Of a stretch of 20,522 nt of DNA, positions 1 through 10,301 are shown piece by piece. The stretch spans positions 1-20,522 of the forward strand of contig JNEM01008509.1 of assembly GCA_000697335.1 (NCBI GenBank). Reading direction: 5' to 3'. The notes under the pieces were generated by a model. It saw nothing but the letters and a program-made list of their open reading frames with translations, had not been told where the DNA came from and did not search any database. How positions within the stretch are numbered: position 1 is the stretch's first letter; the number at the start of each line of letters is the position of its first letter. Source of the DNA: Conidiobolus incongruus B7586. Its lineage: Eukaryota; Entomophthoromycota; Entomophthoromycetes; Entomophthorales; Conidiobolaceae. A program made the translations under genes and the position numbers.

Positions 1-2916
1 AATTTATATTATAAAATTATAAGATAATTTTGGGACAATTATGATTTTAATAAATCTTTTGTTAGGTAGTAATTATAAATATAATTTAGATAACTATTGG
101 GGTCTTTAATAAATAATAATAGGTATATATTTATATATGAATTTGGTAATTTAGCAAATAAAAGTTGATCATTATCTATTATAAAAAATGAAATGCAATA
201 GATGTATTAATTATAAAATATCAATAAACTTTTAAATATATTAATTTATCAATATATAAATAATTATCTAATAAATAATTCAAAATTTTTCAAATAATCA
301 ATTAAAGTCAACTTCAATAAAAACAACATTTATCAATGTTATTTCTAAAAAGTAATTATAATAATACTTGATTAATAAAATCTGTTATGAATATAAAAAT
401 TTTGATATAAAAATGATTAAAATACATTTATAATTTATCAAAATATCTTAATGACTTTTAGTACTAATACTTTTTGAACTCATGATAAAATAAATTCATG
501 ACATATAAATATATAATGGTAATATATCATTAAAATAAATTTCAAGTTATTATTTATATATGAAGATAATTTCTGAAATCACAGGAACAGGATTTTGAAC
601 TATTTTTTTTCTATAGCTAAATAATAATATGATTCATAGAGTGATGGAGTTAATAGTATTTGAATTCAGATCAATTTGCAAATATGATTAATTGACTCAA
701 ATTTGGAAAGTAATTAGATAAAGGCCAAATTCGAAATAAAAATATATTCACATCATGAATCATTTTGAATTATCTGAATTTTTCATTATTTAAAAAATCA
801 TCTGTAAATCACCAAAAACTCGAATTATATATTAACTGAGGTGGATTTTTAATCAATTTTTCACAAATGTGCCAATTTTAATACCTATATTATTATATAT
901 TTAAATTTCAAATTCTGGATAATTTCATTGTAAAGTATACTTGTAATTCAATTAATTTTTGTCATAGTAACATTATAAATCTGTTACAATCTATTATAAA
1001 CTAATAAATTTATTTATATTTAGTATTTATCTTATAATTGAAGTGATGCAATTCGATTTATGTTATTTGCTTGATAAATATGATTATTTACAAGCTGCTA
1101 TGATTCAATTGCCTAAAATGTAATAGAAGATATTAATAGTATCAATTTGATATAATAATGAAGATTTACAGATATTCGGGATCAGATAGATTCATGATAA
1201 ATTTAAATTATTTTCTGCAACAAATAATGAGGTATATTTGCAAAACCAACTCAATTTCACTTTTAATTCAAACTCATGTGATATAGAAAGTAGTGGCAAA
1301 GTGGCAAACATATTGATCCGAGTTTGATGCAGTTACCTTCAAATTTAACATATAGCTTAAACAGTTTCATGGTTTGATAATGGATTGATATTTATATACT
1401 TCCACCTTTACAATCAAAGTTTATCAATATTTAAAATGCTATATTCAAAGTTGAATAATTTAAACGATATAATTCCCAAAGATTTGAAACATAAAATTTT
1501 TTCTAAGAATTGATATAGATTAATACTATCTTTTTCGATGACTGAATTTAACTATCAACCATTTTTAATCATATGTGTTTCATTTTATATTGACTGTCCA
1601 ATAAATTTTGTTAAAAATTATATATTTTTGATAATAACATAACTCAAACCAAAATATTTATTGAAAAAATAAATAATAGTTTGTAGCATAATGCAAATAA
1701 TATTAATATAGATGATTAAATGTTTATAAATGTAAGAATATATTATAGACAAAATTCTCTTAATAACTTAATAGATATTCATCTTGAGACATAATCATGT
1801 GAAAATTTTCCTTATTCAAATTCCCAATATAATATAAAATTTCAACTACAATTTTGAGATTTCATTTTGATTTTAACCTTTTATTAAAAATATATCAGAG
1901 AAAATTTTGTATTATATATTTTAAAGTTTCAACTGTAGAAAAATCTATGTTTCATCCAGTTATACTTCATTCATAAAGCCTCATAATAATGAATAATATC
2001 ATAATAATTTTGATCAAAAACGTTTATTCAAATATGTCCAAGCATATTTGATAAATTTGTAATTTAAAATCTATAAACCGTTGAATTTATAAAAAATGAA
2101 TCCCAGATTAAATATTTAAATATTAAAAAAATAAAAGGTTAAAATTATCCATTTCGATGCGGAGTTGTATTATTTTAGTAAAATAGACATTTAATATATT
2201 TTTATACAATATATCATATTAATAGTGATGAAATAGTTGTGTATGCAATTGATAAAAATAAATGCAACCTTAATTGTTCATATTCGAAATTTAGTTTTAC
2301 AATTACATAATTTAAAACATTGAGTTGTAATCAAATAATAAATATAGTGACATAAATATGGTCTATTTTTATTGGTTTAAAATTTATTATAATTTTAAAG
2401 TTTTCCTCTAAATTTTAGTTATGTCGATGTAATATTAATTAATATAGAGATAATTATTCAGCCTAGTATTTGAATTTGATATTAAGAAATTAAAGTAATT
2501 TACTTTTTGAAACTATTGGAAATATAAGATGGAAAAAACCACATTGGTTAATGTTTTTAATATTGAACTATTTAATGATATTTTAATTTAATTATCTCTT
2601 TATTTTTAGATATATACATTTTATTAATTTTTACACAATGCTCAGCGCATTTAAAATAAAAATAAATACATGATATTTTTATTTTTGGCGAATGAAATCA
2701 TTTATTTGAATGAATATAGTTCAAATATGCTTGTAACACGTTGTATGATGATATCATCTATTTTTTTAAATTAAACTTAATAATGTTAGTATTAGTAAAA
2801 CTAAAGATATCACTTTCATATGCATTCAATCAATATAAGATATTACTAGTGTTTATACTTAAAGTTTAGTAGGTTTTATATAATTTTATTAAAATCCAAA
2901 TTGAATTTTTGATTGG
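1..2916. other. AT-rich intergenic DNA, no gene seen
   Basis: This stretch is very rich in A and T, and stops are dense in all frames. I found no coding exon, tRNA, snRNA or transposon signature. A 12-nt perfect palindrome (GATGATATCATC, 2747-2758) is present but is the sort of thing expected by chance at this composition. If a neighbouring gene lies to the left of the window, part of this DNA may be its flank. Confidence 0.6.
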
Positions 2917-3234
2917 AACCATCATTTTCAACCCCTACAAGTTGCCCCTCAATCCAACCAATTTAAACAATGCAACTTAAATGCATTCATTAACCAAAAG
3001 TCTGGTTATATTCAAAATGATTTAAATACTCACCTATTCTCCTCATTTAATTATCTTAAATACATTTAAATAATACTCATTTCCAAATTAATACTAATAC
3101 CATTTACTCACAGTTACAATATTATTTTATAAAACTATATCAAATCTTTAATATTGATATTTTGAATTTAAAATTGATATAATATTTGTTTGTTATACCT
3201 GTACTTTAATAATTGATATTAAGTATAAGCATAT
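2917..3234 (+). promoter_or_regulatory. Probable promoter and 5' leader of the Sec7 gene
   Basis: This stretch is clearly richer in C than the DNA to its left and has pyrimidine-rich runs on the plus strand. It carries two CCCCT pentamers (2932-2936 and 2945-2949) and a TATA-like TATAAAA (3128-3134) about 100 nt before the ATG at 3235. An in-frame TAA at 3226-3228 closes the frame just before that ATG. Promoter function is inferred from position and composition only. TATA-like words are common by chance in DNA this AT-rich. Confidence 0.35.
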
Positions 3235-6200
3235 ATGTCGAATGGTACTTCAGAAACGAGGGTTACTGCTGTAACTCTTTTAAGAGCTGCTACTTCAGCT
3301 AGACTTAAAAAAGATATTACAGGGAATGAAATAAGTCCTCGACACAGAAATATACGTCGATCCCGTTCGTTTAATATGAATTTTAATGTGAATTCGCGTC
3401 CTGAAGATTACGACCAGCCTATTGACCAGCCTGTATATCACTCTAATCAACAATTTCACTTGAGTCAAGATCAATTAAATTTTTATGATGTTACCAGTCC
3501 TCCAATAAGTTCGAAATCTAAAAATTTTAATTTTAATGAAAATAATACTGAAAATAGAACTAGTTCAGGTATATCAATTTTTATCGTAGCCAATTTTATT
3601 TTAATCAAGGTTTAGATTCATTTGACAAAAAGGAAAATAATGGCTCTCAAAACTCCGATAAAGATATTCAAGATTCACATTCGAATCAAGAATCTCATCC
3701 TTCTTATCAAAAATCGAAAAATATAGATCAAGTTAATATTCAACAAATAGCCCCTATATCAGTTAATATAGACGAAGAAGAAAGAGAAAACACCAACCAA
3801 CATTCTACTACTCTGGCTCCCATAGTTGCAACAGATCCCTTAGGCTATTTAGCCAGTCAATTTTCACATAACCAGCCACCGAAGCCATCTCTTCGACCAG
3901 AACCTTTGAACTTTGCCTCATCCTCTGCGTCTAGACCTCCTGTCACACTCGTACGTAGTCCTTCTTCAGCATCACCCCACCTAGCAAAGTTTGAAGTTAA
4001 GCCATTATCACCATTGGTACATCAATCCATTTATAAAGAGAGTAGAAAAAAACTAGTTCGAAGATCTAAATCTTTCAATGCGCTTGCAACATCTAACGAT
4101 TATTTTAACTACAAAAATGCAAATAATCTTTCAAAACTTCATCCCATATCTCCATCTCCACTTCATCAAGAAACTACAACTCCAGCTCAGCTCCTTCTCC
4201 AGAGCCGTATGGAAGCAGCAACACTCCAAAGGTCCAAATCACATAGAGTCGATAAAAGCTCACCAGCTGCTATCCCAGATCAAGTGACTCCAACTAAACC
4301 TACATTTCCAGACAAAATGAGTGAATCAATTGTCACATCTCCTACGAAAGAAAAAACTTTAGCACCTAAAAGATCAATCAAATGGATGAATAGGCTTTTA
4401 TCTCCATCTTCAGATTCGTTTCCAAGCAACACTGCTGCCCAAAGTACCATCTCTGAGGAGCAATCCAGCAGCAAACACACAAGATCTAAAACTAACGCAG
4501 TTGCACCTCGAACACCCACTGGAAGTCCCACAACACTTTCGCGTTCAGCTACAACCGCCAAGCGGAATAATCATGAAAAAGGAGACATTCTAAAATCTTT
4601 CAAGAATCTATTTGATAACTTTTCACTATCTAGGTCCAAATCTTCGGCAAGCAATTTTAAGGTTCAAATGAGTGTGAACTACAATAAGGATGACAACCAG
4701 GGCAACTCGCCACAAAAAGTTGTGATACAGAATGAGCCACTAAAAATGAAACCTCTGGTAATTCAGCAATCTGGCGAAACTACTCCAACCAAAGGTGATT
4801 TTCCTTCGGTTACTACTCCCCATGTCACTATGGATTATCAAGCAAAAGCGGATTACTTTTCAATTAAAACTTCTACTTTGAAGGGCAAATCGAACTTGAG
4901 ACCTATTGTTTCACATGAATTCTTATCTGAAAATGAGAAGAATGTCGATTCGCCACCCTCATCCCCCTACAGATTCAAAAATGGTGATGTGCTAGAAGAC
5001 CGTTCACTGGCTTCTGTTATGGCAGATCATATTAACAACCCAAAGGAAACTTTGTCTAACACTGGTACCCATATTATAGATCTCGATCAAGCGAAAAAAC
5101 AGAAATATACCAAGCCTACTATTGTAAATATTGAGAATATACCACTCAATACCCAAACACAAAACGATGAAGGCGCTAAAAATCAGAATAATATAGCTAA
5201 TTCCACTCTTCCCAACGTTCCTGCAACTAGTCCTATCATTATGGATATGTCGTTTTCTCCCAATCAACAAAAAAATCTCAACCAAGCAGAAGAACTCAAA
5301 TTGGAGTCGGAGTTAAGCTTGTTGGAGCGCAGCTTGAAGAGTATTAAGCCACTTACCAATCAAGCTATCAAAAACTCGTTTGTTCAGCCAAAAGTCCAAA
5401 GATTTTCTTCTGTTTCCAGTCTGCATCCCTCAGAGCTTCGTCCCGATTTAGATGAACATAAATTAGTTTATCAAGGGCCTGCTAGTCAAATTCTAAACAG
5501 TGTCATGACAAAAGATAGATATTTATTTTTATTTGATCATATTTTAGTTGTTACAAAACCTCTCGAAGCACCCGAATTTTCGGATTTGGATTCCGAGTAC
5601 GAGATTAAGAAAATTATTTGGGTTGAGGCCATCACATCTGTCATTAATAGAGGTGTGAAGAGTAGCGCAGATTTCAAGCCACCGCCATCGCCTACTGCTG
5701 ATCCTGAACCAGCCAAGCTCCATCCTATCATGGCTAGTGCAGTAAGGCGATTCGAAATTGACCCTTTCAAAGCTTTAGATTATATGGTTTCGAGAGGTGC
5801 ACTCAGGTCTGATCCTTCCAGCATTGCCAAATTTTTATTTAATACACCTGAGTTGAATAGACGTCAATTGGGAAGATTTTTGGGTGATACTCGAAATGGT
5901 AATTTGGCAAGAGCATTCATGGATCGATTTAGTTGGACAAATCTCAGCATTGACCATTCTTTACGAGCATTGTTCATGTCCTTACGTCTTCCTGGAGAGG
6001 CTCAGCCCGCTGATCAAATATTGGATCACTTCTCCGTTGCTTGGCACACTGCAAATGAAGAATTCATCAATTTCGATCTTGAATTAACTCAGAATTTAAT
6101 TACTGTGTTAATGAGTTTAAGTGCTGAAATTCAGACTAATGAATCAAACCCTACATTAGATGGATTTATCAGTCAGGTCAAAGCTTTTGACACTAACGGC

Positions 6201-6956
6201 AAACTATCACATTCATATCTTTCTCAGTTGTTCGACTCTATTTCTGATGAGCCTCTTGAGCTGGCTACTGATATACCATATCACCCAATTACTTTTGGAT
6301 GCTCTTCAGATATCAAATTAATTATTAATGAGCTTTCAGAGCCTATGTGGATTCAAATTCCCAAACCCGACCCACATTTCCGAATCTTACTACACGGTAT
6401 TGGGTTGACTTTCCATCCCCCCATACTTGATTTCACTGGCTCACACACTCAGACTTTCCGTGTAACTGGTACTGCAGTTGGACGAAGACATATCATGTTC
6501 ATTAAGCTTGGTCACCATAGTGCCGATTACCAATTTTTACCCAGCAAGGCGTTCCATATCGAGCACACATTTATGAAATACACGTGTCAAATTAGTTTTC
6601 AAAACCCTCCATTCCCTACACCAACACAAGTGGCGCCTTATGCCAAACTCACTGATCGCGACCACATTATTGTTCCCCCTCACAATTCAGCACCTATTAC
6701 ACCCAACCAACCGCCCATTCCCAATAAGCGATATATGTTCAGTTTCCCCAATCCGCAGATCCTCAACGAGTGGACGGAAACCATCGAAAATACGATTGAC
6801 CTGTACCAGGAAGCGCTCGACGAGGAGGACGATGACTTGACCCAGGAGCAGTACCAACTGAAGTGCACCAAAATCTTCAACCATTGGGCACCCAGCTTCC
6901 GACACCCGCAAACTGGTCAACACATTGTTAGATTGGCTAGTGGCAACTACTTCTAA
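3235..6956 (+). CDS. Sec7-domain ARF guanine nucleotide exchange factor with PH-like segments
   Basis: Two exons, 3235-3568 and 3616-6956, give 1224 residues. The first 720 or so are low-complexity and Ser/Thr/Pro/Asn-rich, with repeated basic-serine motifs (RRSRSFN at 41-47, RRSKSFN at 260-266). Residues about 724-790 look like the start of a PH domain of the RhoGEF type (YQGP, then DRYLFLFDHILVV). The Sec7 domain spans about 824-992 and begins FEIDPFKALDYM. It keeps the LRLPGEAQ motif, whose glutamate (about 906) is the catalytic finger that expels GDP from ARF. The part that normally reads like LNTDLHN is strongly changed. A second PH-like region runs about 1011-1178 and ends with an NEWTETIENT helix. 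Sec7 proteins activate ARF/ARL GTPases at Golgi and endosomal membranes. Length and layout recall the yeast Syt1 group, which I infer rather than prove. Internal ATGs are not needed: the second exon is entered through the intron at 3569-3615. Confidence 0.88.
3569..3615 (+). other. Intron 1 of the Sec7 gene (47 nt)
   Basis: The donor is CAG|GTATAT and the acceptor TTTAG, with a TTTTAAT-like branch site about 10 nt before the acceptor. Splicing joins G3568 to AT3616-3617 as GAT (Asp) and opens a frame of more than 1100 codons. Without splicing the frame ends at the TAG within the intron. Acceptor use at CAAG (3609) is also in frame and would add Gly-Leu. TTTAG fits the other introns of this window better. 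Confidence 0.8.
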
Positions 6957-7475
6957 TCATTTTCACCAATTATTCTACAAAATCACATTAAAATACCACC
7001 TAATCTTTACAATTTACAATTAATTTAATGAAAAATATCACCGATTTAAAATTTTAATAAAAAATATATTATTTCAAAAGTGATAAATTTAAATTAATCT
7101 AACCAAACTAATATATTTTTATTTTGAATTTAAATTGACAATTATTTTTGTTTTTTAGTTAAAGGATCAATATTTATTACAATTGACAAATAAGCTAAAT
7201 TACATTATTCATGTTGTAAATGAAATTGAGCGCTATATTAATACAAAAACAAAATAATAGGTTTGGGTTGAGTGAAGTGTTCGTATGATGAGAGAACCTT
7301 GCAAAAGAATCCTTAACACTCTAATAGAATGAATATTCTTGTAAATTTGGCAACGTTGGAAAATTTCGAATATTAATTATAAAATTTTATCTTCTGGAGA
7401 AATAATGGTCATGATGCATCTCACTATAAAAATGGATTAGTACAATAAATAAATTGTAGATCAAAAATATATGAA
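6957..7475. terminator. Tail-to-tail 3' gap between the Sec7 gene and CWC25
   Basis: The Sec7 gene ends at 6956 and CWC25 ends from the other side at 7476, so this 519-nt gap should hold both 3' ends. An AATAAA lies at 7056-7061, 100 nt after the Sec7 stop, and is a candidate plus-strand poly(A) signal. For CWC25 the nearest AATAAA on the minus strand that I noticed is at 7173-7178, about 300 nt after the stop, so its real signal may be a weaker variant. No gene is seen here. Confidence 0.4.
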
Positions 7476-8702
7476 TTACTTGATAAATGAGGCTCCGTAG
7501 CCATCTCTAGCTTCTTTAATTTGTGTTTGAAGAACTCGATGAGCTTCATCCTTTTCCAACTTCTCGATTCTGGTCAATCTTTCTTGACGTTCGGAGTCTA
7601 TTTCGTCCACGTTTTGCATCATGGCTCTTAACTTTCTCTCTCTTTCTTCTCTTTCATATTCATCGCGCTTAGGATCGGCTTGGGGTAAGCTTCGGTCGTA
7701 GGATCCGGATCGTTTTCTGTGGCGAGGGATGTAATCGCGATGATGACTGTCTCGATGATCATATTTCGAATCTCTGTAATAATGATCTGATCTATGACGG
7801 CTGTCTGAGTTGGATTCGCGGCGATAATAACTGGATCTGGGACTGTGATGGCCATTTTCTCGAGGAGAAGGAGATCTATTGGAGTGTCTATGCGATCTGG
7901 AGTTATAGTCGCGGGAATCGTAATCTCGGCTCCTTCTGTGACGATCGGAATCTCTATCTGTATATTTATCTCCATTCCTGCCATATTCTCTTCTATCTGA
8001 ACGTCTATCTCTGTGACTATAATCATCATCTCTATCATGTTTGTCCCTCTTTTCTTTCTTCTCCTTCTTCTCCTTCTTATGTTTTTTACCATCCTTTGAC
8101 TTTTCGATAGCCTTAACCTTCAAAGGATTTTTGAGCATTTTCTCCAGCATAGACTTTTCTTTCATCAGGATGGCAGTCAAGGGATCTTCCCTAAATTTTG
8201 CCAAATTGTCCAAATCAGTACCGACTTTGTCGTCCTTGATAATTTGTCCACTACTCAATGACGGCTTCTCTTCCACCTTGGACTCTAACAATTTATCGAC
8301 TTTGCGCTTGCCCAGCAAATATTGCTCTTTCTCCTCAGTTATTGCGGTTGACGATTCCGGTCCCATACCGTACATCCAATCCATTTTGTTACTCACCTTT
8401 CTAAGTTTCATAAGTATAAATACTAAAATATTAAAATTACTCAATAACAGTTACCTTTTACCAGCCTGTACCTGAAGATTTTGCAACTCTTCCCTCTGTC
8501 TCTCCTCTTCAATCTCCCTCCTAAGCTGCTCGGCCTTCTTCTGCTCCTCCAATGCTTGCTGCTCAGCTTTCCACACCCTTTCTTGATTTTTAAAGGTAGC
8601 AGGATGCCATGATTTTTTGAAATTCTAATGAATAATTATCAGAGTTAGTTATTTCTTATTTTGATTTATACTGATTAGACTTACAAGATCTCCTCCTCCC
8701 AT
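7476..8702 (-). CDS. CWC25: Pre-mRNA-splicing factor Cwc25
   Basis: Three exons on the minus strand, 8702-8685, 8624-8455 and 8400-7476, give 370 residues. The protein opens MGGGDL-NFKKSWHPATFKNQ, the hallmark of the Cwc25/CIR N-terminus, followed by a charged helix (about 20-60) and the conserved DWMYG block (70-74) with a YLLGK motif soon after. A Lys-rich stretch (about 164-183) and an Arg/Asp/Ser-rich RS-like stretch (about 184-303) come next, then a charged C-terminal helix ending at GYGASFIK. Cwc25 joins the catalytically activated spliceosome after Prp2 action and supports the first splicing step near the branch site. The start is fixed by the six-residue first exon and an in-frame TAA nine nt upstream. 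The fungal protein has a longer RS-like insert than the yeast form; its role is not visible from sequence. The gene faces the Sec7 gene tail to tail. Confidence 0.93.
8401..8454 (-). other. Intron 2 of CWC25 (54 nt)
   Basis: The donor is AAAG|GTAACT and the acceptor CTTAG. The codon is split as AG|A (Arg63), giving QAGKR-KVSNKMDWMYG, which matches the spacing of the family between the N-terminal helix and DWMYG. An upstream TTTTAG in the intron would add 22 nt and break the frame. The exon starts with AAAG and then GTGAGT, itself a consensus donor (see findings). Confidence 0.85.
8625..8684 (-). other. Intron 1 of CWC25 (60 nt)
   Basis: The donor is GTAAGT right after the sixth codon and the acceptor is CATTAG. 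A perfect CTAAC branch site lies about 20 nt before the acceptor. Splicing in phase 0 joins MGGGDL to NFKKSWHP, exactly as expected for Cwc25. Confidence 0.93.
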
Positions 8703-10301
8703 TTTAATTTAATTTATTTCTTTATTAGAGGGTTTGGTATTATTGTTTGATATTTGAATTTTTCTTGTCCGAAACTGTGATAAATTTATTTTATTAGGAT
8801 TAATTTCAATTTATGGGATGTTTTTAGTTTCCAAATATATTAAATTTTGAACGATTTTCGGACTCATAAAATTTATGTATTAACTACCAAATTAAAAATT
8901 TGATTATACTTTTGATCAAGTATTTGGACCATTGATTTCGATTAATACTCAAAATATAAGTCTTATAAAATATTTATGATTTGTGAGAATTAAACTGTAA
9001 TGATTTGATTATCATATAACATACTGATTTTTCATTTTTAAGGTTTAGTGACATTTTTGTAGAGTGAAAATTGTGTGAATACTTGGATATGATATACTGT
9101 TGATTTTAGAAGTAATATTTGATTTATATAAGGATTAAAACAGAATAAATACACAGCCATCCTGCTCAGATATCATTTACAAAAATACAATATTTTACCA
9201 TGTTATTATCTTGAAGATTATAAGTTAAATAATTGTAACAATTTAAAATTTCTAAATTTCATTAATCTTATTTTGCACTCTAAACCAATGACGTTATAAG
9301 AGCCAAACAAATATTATACTAAGTTATTTAGAACATATTTAAAAAATTATGTATTTTAGATAATTTTAATATAGCCAATATTTGTTATCAACAATAATCT
9401 ATAAATCTCTAAAGCTCTAATTATATTAAGGATTCCTTCCCCTTAGTGAAAATGGATATCGAACAATATTACCAGGGGATAGTGGTCTAAATCAACTTCT
9501 TATTACTACTACTCAATTGAAATAAATTTGAAGATGTTTTGGAATTATTCCTTAACTATATTGATGATGATTTTTTTGAAATTATAAAAAATTCACTTGA
9601 ATTATTGATTTAAAACAATAAAATGAATATAAAACATTAGTAATAAACGGAGTTATAAATAATGATGAATATTGCCAAGATCATTTGCATTATTACAAAC
9701 CATACATATTACTTAGTTTATGTTGAGTGATATATTTATAACAACTTTAATTATAATTTCGTTTTATAATATTATTTCTAATTATTAGAACAATTGTCCT
9801 TTCTATAAACATTAAAAATATATTAAATTTGAGAAAATTTTCTATAAACTATCAATATATACTATTACAGATTCACTATGTAGTAAAGAATAAAATATTA
9901 AAAATGTATTATGTTGCAAATTAATAGATGTTAAAATTAAATTGGTATCGATTGCCAGAGATGAATATGATTCCATTTAACAAATAATATATTTTTCTTT
10001 TTAATATGTTTCAATTAAATCATATCTTTTCCACTAAAATTTAGTAATTAACTAATGAATATTTCTCTGATTATACTAATAATTTTTGACAAATGTTTAG
10101 AAATTATGAATTGATAAAATAGATGAAATATTATAATTTTATAATTTTTAAATGTTTGTTATTATTAGAAATAATAATTAAAATGAGTTAAATTATACAA
10201 TTATATTTTTGGGGAGTGAATTAATGTTAACTAAACATTATAGGGAAAATTTTTCCTTTGAAATATCATGATGATGTTGAAGATTTCTGATTCGATCCAA
10301 T
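8703..10301. other. Gene-free DNA upstream of CWC25 and downstream of the channel gene
   Basis: No coding region is visible in either strand. The first 200 nt should hold the CWC25 promoter. There I see an 8-nt inverted pair, GTCCGAAA (8767-8774) and TTTCGGAC (8856-8863). A small GC-richer patch at 9431-9490 holds CCCCT (9440-9444) and AGGGG (9475-9479), which could pair as a hairpin. The right end should contain the 3' UTR of the channel gene. The rest is AT-rich DNA in which I see nothing. Confidence 0.55.
8767..8863. promoter_or_regulatory. Inverted GTCCGAAA/TTTCGGAC pair in the CWC25 promoter
   Basis: GTCCGAAA at 8767-8774 is the exact reverse complement of TTTCGGAC at 8856-8863. The two lie about 65 and 155 nt before the CWC25 start. 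CGG/CCG triplets are half sites for fungal Zn2Cys6 regulators, but the spacing here is much wider than usual for a single dimer. Binding is only a suggestion. Confidence 0.25.
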
